A stretch of DNA of 64,000 nucleotides from Haloglomus litoreum (GCF_029338515.1 NZ_CP119988.1:4526001-4590000); one strand, 5' to 3'. Numbered from the stretch's first letter, positions 26,771 to 36,151 are shown. The notes: a model not told the origin generated them from the letters alone. Program-made: numbers and translations.

Positions 26771-26830
26771 GATCAGAATATATACACATACTGATTCCTA
26801 TAGGTCGAGAATCGTAGGTGCCCGTTTACC
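26771..26830. promoter_or_regulatory. Divergent promoters of nirK and the halocyanin gene
   Basis: An AT-rich core AATATATACACATA (26777-26790) lies 30-40 nt before the nirK ATG (minus strand), leaving a short leader. CGTTTACC (26823-26830) is about 27 nt before the halocyanin ATG at 26854, fixing that start. The short shared region would allow co-regulation by oxygen or nitrite; no operator was identified. Confidence 0.5.
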
Positions 26831-26853
26831 GCCGGGAGCGCCGAAGTGAGAGT

Positions 26854-27846
26854 ATGATCGACAGTACACCCACCGCGATGCCGCGGCGGCACTTCCTCCG
26901 GACGGCGGCGATGGCGGGGACCGTCGCTGCGACCGGAATCGGCGCGGGCGCTGGCAGCGCCGCGGCGGCAGCAGACGAGGGGTTCGAGGCCTGGTTCTCG
27001 AACGTGGACAACTACGACGGCGTCGCTGACTACCGCGGGCAGGCGGAGGTCCGCGTGAGCGTGGGGGCTCCCGCGAACGGTGGCGCGTTCGGCTTCGGCC
27101 CGGCCGCCGTCCAGGTCGACCCCGGGGCGACGGTCGTCTGGGAGTGGACCGGCGAGGGCGGCCTCCACAACGTCGCCGAGACGGAGGGCGCCTTCGAGAG
27201 CGACCTGACCGACGAGGGCGGCCACACCTTCGAGCAGGCCGTCGAGACCGAGGGCGTCCACTACTACGTCTGTGCACCCCACGAGCAGATGGGCATGAAG
27301 GGTGCCGTCGTCGTCGGCGACCTCGCCGTCGGCTCGGCACAACTGGTCGCCGAGGAACCCATCTACGGCCACTGGCTCGACGACGTGAGCAACTACGAGG
27401 GGACGGTCGACATGACGGGACGCGAGGAGGTCCGCATCGCCGTCGGCGCCGAGGGCAACGGCGGGATGAACGCCTTCGACCCGCCGGCCCTGAAGATCGA
27501 CTCCGGGACGACCGTCGTCTGGGAGTGGACCGGCGAGGGCGACCACGACGTGGTGGACGAGAAGTTGGGCTACGCGAGTCCCCGCTACGGTGCGGCCGGC
27601 GAGACGTTCAGCCGGCGGTTCGAGGGCGAGGGCATCAGCCGATACGCCTGCTCCGCGCTCGGGGAGGCCGGGATGCGGGGGGCCATCGTGGTCGGCGACC
27701 CGCCGGCCCCGAACGAGTTGCCGCCGATGGTCGAACGCGGGGTCTGGGGCCTGCTCGCGCTCGCGGTCCTCTCGCCGCTCGCCGCCGGCGAGTACCTCCG
27801 ACGACAGCGGCGGAGGGAGCCGGACGTTCCGGTGACCCCCCGGTAG
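26854..27846 (+). CDS. Membrane-anchored protein with two halocyanin (blue copper) domains
   Basis: 330 residues from ATG at 26854. A twin-Arg signal (MPRRHFLRTAAMAGT) leads to two plastocyanin-like domains and a C-terminal helix (ERGVWGLLALAVLSPLAAGEYL) with a basic end, so the protein faces outside and is membrane-bound. Domain 1 has the full copper set His105, Cys140, His143, Met148 (LHN, VCAPHEQMGM). Domain 2 has His231, Cys266 and Met274, but Leu269 replaces the second His (ACSALGEAGM), so its type 1 site is probably lost or altered. It likely carries electrons to the divergently encoded NirK. Confidence 0.9.
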   Translation: MIDSTPTAMPRRHFLRTAAMAGTVAATGIGAGAGSAAAAADEGFEAWFSNVDNYDGVADYRGQAEVRVSVGAPANGGAFGFGPAAVQVDPGATVVWEWTGEGGLHNVAETEGAFESDLTDEGGHTFEQAVETEGVHYYVCAPHEQMGMKGAVVVGDLAVGSAQLVAEEPIYGHWLDDVSNYEGTVDMTGREEVRIAVGAEGNGGMNAFDPPALKIDSGTTVVWEWTGEGDHDVVDEKLGYASPRYGAAGETFSRRFEGEGISRYACSALGEAGMRGAIVVGDPPAPNELPPMVERGVWGLLALAVLSPLAAGEYLRRQRRREPDVPVTPR

Positions 27847-27942
27847 CGAGCGGACGGTTTCCGACCGTTCGTCCACGGAACTGAGTGACGTGGATGGAAC
27901 CCGACCCGAACCGCTAAACGGGATGGGTGTGTCGGACCGGGT

Positions 27943-28020
27943 ATGAACGGGCGTTCGCGGAGCCACCGCCACGGCACGCACAGGGGCCACCAGCGTCGGA
28001 ATCGGAGGTGGTCCCGGTGA
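27943..28020 (+). CDS. Leader micro-ORF 3, overlapping the usp start
   Basis: ATG at 27943 opens a 25-codon frame rich in Arg and His (begins MNGRSRSHRHGTHRG). The TATA-like GCTAAACG (27913-27920) is about 27 nt upstream, the leaderless distance, so this should be the first frame read. Its TGA (28018-28020) overlaps the GTG start of usp (28017). The predicted transcript start and the GTGA overlap are the support; the basic peptide may be only a coupling device. Confidence 0.4.
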   Translation: MNGRSRSHRHGTHRGHQRRNRRWSR

Positions 28021-28505
28021 GCGACCTGCTCACCCGGCCGGTCGTGCCGGTCGCGGACGACGAGGACGCACGTGTGACGGCACAGGCACTCGCGCCGCAC
28101 CTCGACGGGACGGCGACGGTGTTCCTCGTCTACGTGGTCGAGAAGGCCGGCGGGGCGATGGACAAGGCCGGCGTCGAACAGCGCGAACTGGCCGCCGAGG
28201 AGGCCTTCGAGGCCTTCGAGGCGGAGCTCGACACCGCCGCGATTCCGGCGGACGTGGAGACCGACATCCACTACGACACGGACGTCGTCGACGGCGTCTT
28301 CGACGCCGCGACCGAGATCGATGCGACGACCGTCGCGTTCGTCCCGCGAGGGGGCGGGACCCTGCTGGGGCTGCTGACGGGGAACCGGACGGAGCGCCTC
28401 GTCACGGAGAACCCCCTGCCGGTCGTCTCGCTGCCGGCACCGGACGGTGACGAAGGCGGCGGGACCGGGGATGGCGAGGCCGGCGCCGACACGGAGGAGA
28501 CATGA
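28017..28505 (+). CDS. Universal stress protein-like protein
   Basis: 162 residues from GTG at 28017. It has the UspA outline: TRPVVPVADDEDARVTAQAL, then VFLVYVVEKAGGAMDKAGVEQRE, VETDIHYDTDVVDGVFDAATEID, and VAFVPRGGGTLLGLLTGNRTERLVTENPLPVVSL in place of the usual nucleotide loop. An acidic tail follows. It overlaps the permease gene by 4 nt (ATGA), so they form an operon, and the permease itself ends with two Usp domains. It probably tunes the transporter in response to nucleotide or stress. Confidence 0.82.
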   Translation: MSDLLTRPVVPVADDEDARVTAQALAPHLDGTATVFLVYVVEKAGGAMDKAGVEQRELAAEEAFEAFEAELDTAAIPADVETDIHYDTDVVDGVFDAATEIDATTVAFVPRGGGTLLGLLTGNRTERLVTENPLPVVSLPAPDGDEGGGTGDGEAGADTEET

Positions 28506-30736
28506 GCGGCGACGAGGAGCTCGCGAAGGACCTCGGCCCGCTCGCGGCGCTCACCATCGGCGTCGGGACGATGATCGGCGCCGGCATCTTCGTCCTGCCC
28601 GGCGACGCCATCAGCGACGCCGGCTCGTTCGCCGTCCTCTCGTTCGTGCTGGGGGGTGGTATCGCACTGCTGACGGCCTTCTCCGCCTCCGAACTGGGGA
28701 CGGCGATGCCGAAATCCGGCGGCGCGTACTACTACGTCAACCAGGCGCTCGGACCGCTGTTCGGCTCCATCGCGGGCTGGGCGAACTGGATGGGGCTCGC
28801 GTTCGCGTCGGCGTTCTACATGGTCGGCTTCGGCCGCTACGTCGCCAACATCGCCGGCTTCTCCGGCGGCATCGACCTCGTCGTCGTCACCTTCCCGTAC
28901 GTGAAGGTCGTCGGGCTCGCGGCGGCCGCGCTGTTCGTCATGGTCAACTACGTCGGCGCGAAGGAGACCGGCCGCCTCCAGAACGTCATCGTCGTCCTCC
29001 TCGTCGCCATCCTCGCGGTGTTCACCGTGTTCGGGTCGCTCCAGTCCGACGTGTCGAACCTGCCCGCCGCGAAGGGCGTCAGCCAGATGATGACGACGAC
29101 GGGCCTCATCTTCGTCTCCTACCTGGGGTTCGTCCAGATCACGAGCGTCGCCGAGGAGATCAAGAAACCGGGGAAGAACCTGCCCCGCGCGGTCATCGGG
29201 AGCGTCCTGCTGGTGACGGTCATCTACGCGCTCGTGCTCGTGGTGATGAGCGCGGCCGTCCCGCAGGGGTTCATCGCGGGCCTCCCGGATGGCGAGATCG
29301 CCGTCGTCCAGGTCGGCGTGGAGATCCTGGGCCCGCTGATGGGCATCGCGCTCCTCTTCGGCGGACTGCTCGCCACCGCATCGTCGGCGAACGCCTCCAT
29401 CCTCGCGTCCTCGCGCATCAACTTCGCGATGGGCCGGGACCGCATCGTCACGCCCGACCTGAACGAGATCCACCCGCGCTTCGGCACGCCGTACCGGGCC
29501 ATCGGCATCACCGGCCTCTGTATCCTCGCGTTCATCGTGCTGGCGGACGTGAACACGCTGGCGACGCTGGGCAGCGTCCTGCACCTCGTCATCTACGCGC
29601 TGTTGAACGTCGCGCTCATCGTGATGCGCGAGGCCGACGTGCCGGACTACGAGCCCTCCTACCGGGTGCCGCTCTACCCGATCACGCCCATCGTGGGCGC
29701 GCTGACGTCGCTGGCGCTCATCGTCTTCATCGAGCCGTTCGTCGTCCTCATCGGCGGCGGCTTCGTCGCCTTCGCTGCCGCGTGGTACCTGTTCTACGCG
29801 CGCTCGCGGACCACCCAGCAGGGCGCGCTGACGGACTTCATCCTGAACCGGGCCGACGAGATGCCCGACGAGGTCGTCGACGCCGCGGTGTCGGTCCAGC
29901 CCGACGGCGGCGACTACCGGGTGATGGTAGCCCTGGCCAATCCCGAGAGCGAGCACGACCTCATCTCGCTGGGCGCGGCCATCGCGAAACAGCGCGACGG
30001 CACGCTCGTCGCGGTCCACAACGTCTACGTCCCCGACCAGACCTCGCTGGAGGAGGGCGCAGAGCGCATCGACCAGATCGACCCCGGCGCGAAGGACCTC
30101 ATCGACAGCGCCCGCGAGGACGCCGAGACGTTCGGCGTCGACGTCGAGACCCACACCGTCGTCTCGCACAAGGGGTTCGAGGAGGTGTTCGACGCCGCGG
30201 GGACCTACGACATCGACCTGTCCATCATCGGCTGGGGTGAGACGGAGCGCTCGCGCATCGAGATGGGGCTCGACGAGGTCACCGACTCCATCCCGTGTGA
30301 CTTCCTCGTCCTCAAGGACCGCGGGTTCGACCCCGAGCGCATCCTCGTCCCGACGGCGGGCGGCCCGGACTCGGAGCTGAGTGCGATGGTCGCCCGGCAC
30401 CTCGCCGACGAGTACGGCTCGACCGTGACGCTCCTGCACGTCGACGACGACCGGGCGGCCGGCGAGGAGTTCCTCGAGGAGTGGGCCAGCGCCAACGGCC
30501 TGATGGACGCCGAGTTGCGCGTCGAGAGCGGCGACGTGGAGGCCGCCATCGAACGGGCCGCGCAGGACGCCTCGATGGTCGTCATCGGGGCGACCGAGGA
30601 GGGGCTGCTCTCCCGGCTCATCGGCGGCTCGCTCATCATGGATGTCGTCGAGGACGTCGACTGCTCGGTGCTGCTCGCCGAGAAGGCCCGCAAGCGCTCG
30701 CTCCGCGAGCGCCTCTTCGGCATCGACCAGGAGTAG
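28502..30736 (+). CDS. APC-family amino acid permease with two C-terminal Usp domains
   Basis: 744 residues. Residues 1-440 are an APC permease of about twelve helices, opening with [21 protein letters not shown], the substrate and cation site of the family. Helix 3 has [17 protein letters not shown], and helix 8 [20 protein letters not shown]. Residues about 470-605 and 615-725 are two UspA domains; the second has [33 protein letters not shown], a G-x2-G-x9-G-type ATP loop. It imports amino acids or amines, with nucleotide-binding regulation in the cytoplasm. The substrate is not evident. Confidence 0.93.
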   Translation: MSGDEELAKDLGPLAALTIGVGTMIGAGIFVLPGDAISDAGSFAVLSFVLGGGIALLTAFSASELGTAMPKSGGAYYYVNQALGPLFGSIAGWANWMGLAFASAFYMVGFGRYVANIAGFSGGIDLVVVTFPYVKVVGLAAAALFVMVNYVGAKETGRLQNVIVVLLVAILAVFTVFGSLQSDVSNLPAAKGVSQMMTTTGLIFVSYLGFVQITSVAEEIKKPGKNLPRAVIGSVLLVTVIYALVLVVMSAAVPQGFIAGLPDGEIAVVQVGVEILGPLMGIALLFGGLLATASSANASILASSRINFAMGRDRIVTPDLNEIHPRFGTPYRAIGITGLCILAFIVLADVNTLATLGSVLHLVIYALLNVALIVMREADVPDYEPSYRVPLYPITPIVGALTSLALIVFIEPFVVLIGGGFVAFAAAWYLFYARSRTTQQGALTDFILNRADEMPDEVVDAAVSVQPDGGDYRVMVALANPESEHDLISLGAAIAKQRDGTLVAVHNVYVPDQTSLEEGAERIDQIDPGAKDLIDSAREDAETFGVDVETHTVVSHKGFEEVFDAAGTYDIDLSIIGWGETERSRIEMGLDEVTDSIPCDFLVLKDRGFDPERILVPTAGGPDSELSAMVARHLADEYGSTVTLLHVDDDRAAGEEFLEEWASANGLMDAELRVESGDVEAAIERAAQDASMVVIGATEEGLLSRLIGGSLIMDVVEDVDCSVLLAEKARKRSLRERLFGIDQE

Positions 30737-30738
30737 GC

Positions 30739-31467
30739 TCAGCGCGGCCGCCGGGCCAGCGCCCACACCCACCGTTCGTCCGGGTCCACCTCGATGACCG
30801 AGAGGCCGGCGTCGTCGACCCGGGCACGGAGCGCGTCCGGCCCGTGGGTGACGAAGTAGCGGCCCTCGCGGCCGTACGCCTCGGTCGGCGGCGCATCGCT
30901 CCCCTCGCTTCCGTCGCCGAGCCGTCGCTGGACGGAGACGCAGAGGACACCGCCCGGCCGGAGGACCCGGCGGAGCCCGTCGAGCGCGTCCGGGAGGTCC
31001 TCGCGGGGGAGGTGCAGCAGCGACGCCATCGCGAGGGCGCCGTCGAACGTCCCGGGGGCGAGCGGGAGCCGGCGGAGGTCACCCCGGACGAGCGCGGCGG
31101 CCGGGGCGACCTCCCGGGCGTGCCCGAGCTGCGCGGCGGCGAAGTCCAGCCCGACAACACGACAGCCCCGGGCAGCGAGCCACGCGGCGTCCCGCCCGTG
31201 GCCACAGCCCGCGTCGAGCACGCGAGGGCCCTCGGCCGTGCCGCCCGGGTCGCCGGGCGCGCCGTCGGTCGGAAGCACGTCGCGGAACCGCTCCAGCAGG
31301 GGCTCGACCGGGTCGACGGCGGCGTTGCGCTCGCGGTAGTCGTCGGCGATGCGCTCGTAGGTCTCGCGGGTGCGGGCGACGGCCTCGTCCAGGGTCGAGC
31401 CGGCCGCAGTCCCCCGGTTCCGGTCGTCGTCCCTGTCGGACTCGCGGTCAGCAGGTGGCGGGCTCAC
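30739..31467 (-). CDS. SAM-dependent methyltransferase
   Basis: 242 residues from GTG at 31467. [18 protein letters not shown] is the lead-in helix of many small-molecule methyltransferases. Motif I is [16 protein letters not shown] (about 83-98), the acidic end of strand 2 is [11 protein letters not shown], motif II is [15 protein letters not shown] and motif [14 protein letters not shown]. The substrate is unknown. It converges with the APC permease (2 nt apart) and diverges from adenylate kinase, with which it seems to share a single TATA element. Confidence 0.85.
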   Translation of the reverse strand: MSPPPADRESDRDDDRNRGTAAGSTLDEAVARTRETYERIADDYRERNAAVDPVEPLLERFRDVLPTDGAPGDPGGTAEGPRVLDAGCGHGRDAAWLAARGCRVVGLDFAAAQLGHAREVAPAAALVRGDLRRLPLAPGTFDGALAMASLLHLPREDLPDALDGLRRVLRPGGVLCVSVQRRLGDGSEGSDAPPTEAYGREGRYFVTHGPDALRARVDDAGLSVIEVDPDERWVWALARRPR

Positions 31468-31490
31468 GGGTCACGGCTCCGTTTCTGCAA

Positions 31491-31500
31491 GGTTTTAACC
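31491..31500. promoter_or_regulatory. Shared, nearly palindromic TATA element between a methyltransferase and adk
   Basis: GGTTTTAACC is the only AT-rich stretch between the divergent starts. Its centre is about 28 nt from GTG at 31467 (minus) and 27 nt from ATG at 31522 (plus), fitting leaderless initiation both ways. One box may therefore serve both genes. Confidence 0.55.
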
Positions 31501-31521
31501 CGGTGGTCCGAACGCGCGGTC

Positions 31522-32169
31522 ATGAGCCAGCCGAACATCCTGCTGCTCGGGCCGCCGGGCGCGGGCAAGGGGACGCAGTCGAGCAACATCGTCGAGGCGT
31601 ACGGCGTCGAGCACGTCACCACCGGGGACGCGCTCCGCGCGAACAAGGGGATGGACATCTCGGACCTGGACGTGGCGTACGACACGCCGGGCGGCTTCAT
31701 GGACGCCGGCGAACTCGTCCCGGACGAGGTCGTCAACGAGATTGTCAAGACCGCGCTCCAGGACGCCGACGGCTACGTGCTGGACGGCTACCCGCGCAAC
31801 CTCGACCAGGCGAAGTACCTCGACGAGATCACCGACCTGGACGTGGTGGCGCTGCTGGAGGTGCCCCGCGAGGAACTCGTCGAGCGCCTGACCGGCCGCC
31901 GGGTCTGTGACGAGTGTGGCACCAACTACCACGTCGACTTCAACCCGCCGGAGACCGAGGGCGTCTGCGACGAGTGCGGCGGTGACCTGGTCCAGCGCGA
32001 CGACGACACCGAGGAGACGGTGCGCGAGCGCCTCGGCGTCTTCGACGAGAACACCCAGCCCGTCATCGACCACTACGACATCCGCGATGACCTCGTCCGC
32101 GTCGACGGCGAGGGCACGCCCGACGAGGTCTGGGAGGCGCTCCACGCCGCCATCGAGGCCGAGACGTAG
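31522..32169 (+). CDS. adk: Adenylate kinase
   Basis: 215 residues, the usual long form. The P-loop is [13 protein letters not shown] (8-20), the AMP site is GDALR, and [12 protein letters not shown] precedes the lid. The lid holds four Cys at 129, 132, 149 and 152 (CDECG...CDECGG), the zinc-binding type. The enzyme balances ATP, ADP and AMP in the cytoplasm. The start is fixed by the TATA element 27 nt upstream. Confidence 0.96.
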   Translation: MSQPNILLLGPPGAGKGTQSSNIVEAYGVEHVTTGDALRANKGMDISDLDVAYDTPGGFMDAGELVPDEVVNEIVKTALQDADGYVLDGYPRNLDQAKYLDEITDLDVVALLEVPREELVERLTGRRVCDECGTNYHVDFNPPETEGVCDECGGDLVQRDDDTEETVRERLGVFDENTQPVIDHYDIRDDLVRVDGEGTPDEVWEALHAAIEAET

Positions 32170-32386
32170 GCGCCCCCGGCGCCCGGAGCCGCCGCTGAGC
32201 GGGCCCATCCGAACGGAGTAGGCGGTACCGTTATGTGCGGTAGCCCGCAACACCCGCCGGCCGGCGGTGGGACACGCTCGACTTTGCCCGGGTCGCAGCC
32301 GTGGGGCCACCGCCGGGTCGTCCGATACCCATTCTTTCGCCGCCGCCCCGACGAGGCTTTACCTGCCCGGGAGCCGTAGGCCCGGT

Positions 32387-32785
32387 ATGGATATCGACGA
32401 GGTCGAGTTGACGATCCCGGAGACCGTCGTGGACCTGCTGCCGGCCGACGGCGAGAACGCCGCACGCGACATGGAGCGCGCGGTGGCGGGCTTCGAGCGC
32501 CACGTCAACGCGACCATCGAGACCGCCGACGACGAGGCCGAGGTCGCCGCCGAGGTGATGGACGTGGTCGAACACCTCCAGGCGCGCATCGAGACCTACG
32601 ACGAGTTCGTCCCCGAACTCCGGGCCTGGGGCCAGTCGCCCGCCTACGCCATCGCGTGGCGGGACCTGTACGCCGACCTCGTCCGACAGCTGACCAGCCA
32701 CGAGGGGCTGGCCGACCGCCTCGAACAGGAGGGCAACCGACGGCTCGTGGACGACGGGATCCGGCTGAAGGACCTGAAGGACTGA
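32387..32785 (+). CDS. Conserved-looking haloarchaeal helical protein, unknown
   Basis: 132 residues from ATG at 32387. It is almost wholly helical and acidic (MDIDEVELTIPETVVDLLPA, ERAVAGFERHVNATIETADDEAEV, ARIETYDEFVPEL, ITARDLYADL-like end). No membrane segment, Cys cluster or catalytic motif is visible. GGCTTTACC about 27 nt before ATG supports this start over an upstream in-frame start at 32267. Function unknown. Confidence 0.7.
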   Translation: MDIDEVELTIPETVVDLLPADGENAARDMERAVAGFERHVNATIETADDEAEVAAEVMDVVEHLQARIETYDEFVPELRAWGQSPAYAIAWRDLYADLVRQLTSHEGLADRLEQEGNRRLVDDGIRLKDLKD

Positions 32786-32933
32786 GATAAGTACATTACC
32801 TGTTATTTCCACAGTTTATTTCCAGAATTTTCTATTAATGCCACTATTTCAGTGTGAAGGGCGGCCAAATTGGGGCCACGACGAAAGCCCCCGCTCACTC
32901 TCTCTGTGATATGTCCGACGACGACAGAACCGG

Positions 32934-33524
32934 GTAGAAAGCCCCCGCCCGCTCGACCGTCCGCGACTCGCTGCGGTCCTCGGGCGGCGGAGCCGCCCTG
33001 CGGTCCTTCCTTCGTCGGGGCCGGGTCGAGCGGGCGGCCCCTTTCAGTCCCGCCCTGTTGCTTGTTCCGCCGAGCGTTCGGGGGGGGGTGGTTCCAGCGG
33101 AGTGCTAGTGGCCCCACACCTCCCCGCGCTCGCGCCGGGCGTGTTCCGGCACGCTCGCTCCGCTCGCGGCCTCCACAGGGATGGCGCGAGCGCGCTTCCT
33201 GGTCCCGGAACCGGCCGGCCGACCAACCGCTCTCCGGCCGGGAGCGCGTGGCCGAGCGAATGCGAGGCCCGCGCGACCTGGGGAAAGGCAGGGCCACCGC
33301 GCCCGTGGAACTGCCGAACCCTGGCGGACTCGAAGCTGAGCCGGACGAAGTGAGGCGAAGGTCGTCAGAGCTTGCTCTGACGGAAGGCGAGCGCTCTCGA
33401 CGAAGGCGGACGACGCAAGCACCGCAGCACACGCCCGGAACGGCGCGAGCGAAGCGAGCGCCGCACGCCCGGAATGCGAGGCGCGCAGCGAGGCCCCCGA
33501 GTCGAGAGCGCGAGGGCTTCGTAG
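32934..33524. repeat. Intergenic repeat element C
   Basis: The gap 32786-33644 starts with about 90 AT-rich nt and then holds element C. It opens with GTAGAAAGCCCCCGCCCGCT (32934 on), preceded by GTCCGACGACGACAGAACCG; a shorter copy GAAAGCCCCCGCTC lies at 32883. GCGGCCCCTTTCAGTCCCGCC (33034-33054) closes the first module. Then come CAGCGGAGTGCTAGTG (33099 on), the block GGAACCGGCCGGCCGACCAA (33206 on), and the end GCGCGAGGGCTTCGTAG (33508-33524), identical to the 17-mer of element A. It is the reverse complement in layout of element B. No gene is credible inside. Confidence 0.75.
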
Positions 33525-33644
33525 GCGTCTCCCTCGTCGTCAGCAGAACCGTGAGAAAGCGCGGGGACTCCGTGACGGAGTCTGCCGTCCCGATAGGTCT
33601 AGTGCGAGGAAAGACCGATACGTGCCGCCCGCCAACGGGGGCGC

Positions 33645-34181
33645 ATGAGCCGGTCCGGCGAGACGGAGTACGACTCGGAGGTGGACATCGAGGGGCTGCT
33701 GGCCGACGAGCCGGCCGCCGACCGGCAGGACTCGGACGACGGACGGGCCGCAGAACCGGACGAGGAGCGGGCCACGGAACGGGGCGGTGGGCTCCGGTCG
33801 CGGCTTCCCTCGCCCTCGCTTCCATCCCTGCCGCTGCCGCGGTTCACGCTGCGCGGGCTGGGACTGTCGCTGGTCGTCTGCGTGGCGGCCTTCCTCGGGG
33901 CGGGCTTCGTCATCCCGCTGGGCGGGTTAGCGGGACTCGTCGGGGTGTTCGTCGCCGCGTTCGCGCTGGGCCTCGTCGGGCGCGGGCACTACCTCGAACT
34001 CGCGGTGGCGGGCGCAGGGACGGCGGCCGTGGGGGCGCTGCTGGACCAGCTACTGCTCGCGGCGGTCGCCGACATCGCCGTGCCGCTGACGGTCGTCGGC
34101 GGAACGGCCGGCCTGTTCGCGGCGGTCGTCGGGTGCTACTTCGGCCGCGACCTGCGGGACGGGCTGACGCGGGGCGTGTGA
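33645..34181 (+). CDS. Haloarchaeal membrane protein with acidic N-terminal arm
   Basis: 178 residues. Residues 1-65 are acidic and disordered (EVDIEGLLADEPAADRQDSDD). Then come four hydrophobic segments, about 71-92, 93-112, 117-138 and 143-165, with short loops (RGHYLEL), ending in GRDLRDGLTRGV. No family is recognised. It lies between repeat C and the convergent ArsR-like gene. Confidence 0.65.
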   Translation: MSRSGETEYDSEVDIEGLLADEPAADRQDSDDGRAAEPDEERATERGGGLRSRLPSPSLPSLPLPRFTLRGLGLSLVVCVAAFLGAGFVIPLGGLAGLVGVFVAAFALGLVGRGHYLELAVAGAGTAAVGALLDQLLLAAVADIAVPLTVVGGTAGLFAAVVGCYFGRDLRDGLTRGV

Positions 34182-34257
34182 GGCGCTCGGCGGAGCTGGG
34201 CGGATGAGACGACCGGTCCGAAGCGCCGCCAGAACGGTCCGACGGGGGGGTCCGGGG

Positions 34258-34959
34258 TCACTCCCCAGCGATCAGCCAGCCGTCGTCGCCGCGCTCGAGG
34301 ACGCCGTGTTCGGCGAGCAGCCGGAGGGCATCGTCGACGGCCTCGGGCGAGGCGTCCACCTGCCGGGCGATGCGCTCGGGGACGGACGCCCCGTCGGCGA
34401 CCGCGGCGGCCACCTCGGCGTAGAACCGTCCGTCCATCCCGCCGAGGTCGTCGAACCGCTCGCTGAGGCCGTCCATCACGTCGGTCAGGCGGCCCTGGAC
34501 CCAGCGCTGGGCCATCGAGAGCTCGTTCTCGAGGGCCTCCAGCCGGCCCAGTTCGCCAGCGAGCGACGCGACGTCGCCGTCGGAGGCCCCGCTCGCGTCC
34601 GTGCTATCCGGGTCGGCGTCCGGGCTCGTGCCGACGTCGAGCGAGAGGTAGCGACACCGCGACATGTCGAAGCCACGGCTCGCGGGGTAGGCCGACTTCG
34701 TCCCGAAACCGTACGGCGACACCGATACCTCCAGCCGGAGGTTCCTGGCGATGGAGAAGTACTTGCGCCGCTGGCTGTCGACCCGTGACTCGACGAGGCC
34801 CGCCTCCTCCAGCTTCCGGAGGTGGTCGATGACGGCCTTCGGACTCACCCCGAGGTACTCGGAGATCTCCGTGACGTAGCAGGGCTTGCGCGCCAGTAGT
34901 CGGAGGATGCGCCGCCGGTTCTCGTTCCCGAGCAGATCGAGCAGCGCCGCCGAGTCCAT
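34258..34959 (-). CDS. ArsR-type winged-helix regulator
   Basis: 233 residues. The N-terminus is an ArsR wHTH: LLDLLGNENRRRILRLLARKPCYVTEISEYLGVSPKAVIDHLRKLEEAGLVES, with a wing RVDSQRRKYFSIARN. Then ISPYGF-like and Tyr-rich strands, an acidic linker, and a second helical domain (LGRLEALENELSMAQRWVQGRLTD). The last 60 residues, VPERIARQVDASPEAVDDALRLLAEHGVLERGDDGWLIAG, look like a second winged helix. It likely represses or activates genes in response to an unknown signal. CTTTTT about 27 nt before ATG is a TATA box. Confidence 0.85.
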   Translation of the reverse strand: MDSAALLDLLGNENRRRILRLLARKPCYVTEISEYLGVSPKAVIDHLRKLEEAGLVESRVDSQRRKYFSIARNLRLEVSVSPYGFGTKSAYPASRGFDMSRCRYLSLDVGTSPDADPDSTDASGASDGDVASLAGELGRLEALENELSMAQRWVQGRLTDVMDGLSERFDDLGGMDGRFYAEVAAAVADGASVPERIARQVDASPEAVDDALRLLAEHGVLERGDDGWLIAGE

Positions 34960-34995
34960 TACCCGGAAGGATGGCGCCGAGACGAAAAAGCGTGT

Positions 34996-36003
34996 CTACC
35001 GTTCCCCGTCGTCGGGAGCTCCGGAACCGTCATCGTCACTCGAGTCGTCGTCGGCCGGGTCCTCATCGTCGGCGGCGGAGGCATCCGCCGAGCCGCCCGG
35101 CTCGCTGGAATCGCCCGTCGGGTCATCGTTCGCGCCACCACGGGCGTCGTCGCCACCGCCGCCCCGCTCGCCGGGGGGACCGCGCTCGCCGGCGGTCACG
35201 TTCCCGCGCTCGCCCGGCGGGCCGCGCTCGCCGGCCTCATCGTTCCTGTTTCCCCGCTCGCCGGCCCCATCGTTTTCGTTCCCGCGCTCACCGGCCCCAT
35301 CGTTCCCGTTCCCGCGCTCGCCCGGCGGGCCGCGCTCGCCGGTACCCTCAGCGCGGCCGGGCACTCCGTCGGGCATCCCGGCCAGGCCGCGGGCGACCTC
35401 GGCGACCTCGGGTCCCGAGAGCTCGGCCGCCTCGGACCGGAGGCGGTCGAGGCGGGTCGAGTTGACGCCGACGCGCTCGGCGACCGCGCCGGTCCGGTTG
35501 GCGTTCCGTGCGAGCTGGTCGGCCCGGGTCGCGAGCCGGGCGGCCCGGGCGCGCTCGGCGAACGTCAGGTTGGACTCGTTGAGCAGTCGAGCGCGCTCCG
35601 CGCGGAGCTCGGCCACCCGGTCGCTCAGCTGGGTCGTCCGCTGCTGGACCACGGCAGCCCGGGCCTGCCCGTCCGTCCGGTTGACGGCGGCGGTGAACAT
35701 CCCGTGCTGGACCTCACCCTCGGCCTCGGCAACGCTGGCCTGGGCGAAGGAGGCCACCGTCAGGCCGAATGAGGCGTTCTCGCTCCGGTTCTCGTCCGTC
35801 GTGGTGTTCGCCCCGTCGGCACTGGAGGTGTTGCCGTCGGCGGTCGGCGTGGGTGACGCCGTCGGCGTGGGCGTCGGAGTGGCCGTCGCACTGCCGTCCT
35901 GTGTGGCGACGGCGGCGACCCCCCCGGTGGCGCCGGCGACCGCGCCGGTACCCACGGCGGCGAGGACCACGGCGACCGCGACCAGTATCGACGCTCGTCT
36001 CAT
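34996..36003 (-). CDS. Secreted protein with coiled coil and collagen-like Gly-Glu-Arg repeats
   Basis: 335 residues from ATG at 36003 (GTG at 36009 also possible). A signal peptide (MRRASILVAVAVVLAAVGTG) leads to a Thr/Pro-rich stalk (ATPTPTPTASPTPT) and a helical region, about 60-205, with many N-x-S/T sites. Residues 221-285 repeat GERGPPGERG and GERGNxNDxA units, like short collagen-type stretches. The last 50 residues are Asp/Ser-rich. It is probably exported and glycosylated; no enzyme motif is seen. TTTTAGCC about 27 nt upstream supports the start. Confidence 0.75.
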   Translation of the reverse strand: MRRASILVAVAVVLAAVGTGAVAGATGGVAAVATQDGSATATPTPTPTASPTPTADGNTSSADGANTTTDENRSENASFGLTVASFAQASVAEAEGEVQHGMFTAAVNRTDGQARAAVVQQRTTQLSDRVAELRAERARLLNESNLTFAERARAARLATRADQLARNANRTGAVAERVGVNSTRLDRLRSEAAELSGPEVAEVARGLAGMPDGVPGRAEGTGERGPPGERGNGNDGAGERGNENDGAGERGNRNDEAGERGPPGERGNVTAGERGPPGERGGGGDDARGGANDDPTGDSSEPGGSADASAADDEDPADDDSSDDDGSGAPDDGER

Positions 36004-36151
36004 CACCACCCTCTACCGGCTACACCGGCTAAAACCCGACCAGTCGTTCGAACGGTTCACGGGCGGGTGGGCGCGTGAACGGTATGAACACGGGCGGAAA
36101 CGAGTCGTTTAACGCCCCCGAGACCGTTTATCGCGCCTGTTCAGCGCCCGC

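Noticed and set aside
28271-30772. An 833-codon minus-strand frame
   Set aside because: It is fully antisense to the usp and APC permease genes and has the same artefact composition.
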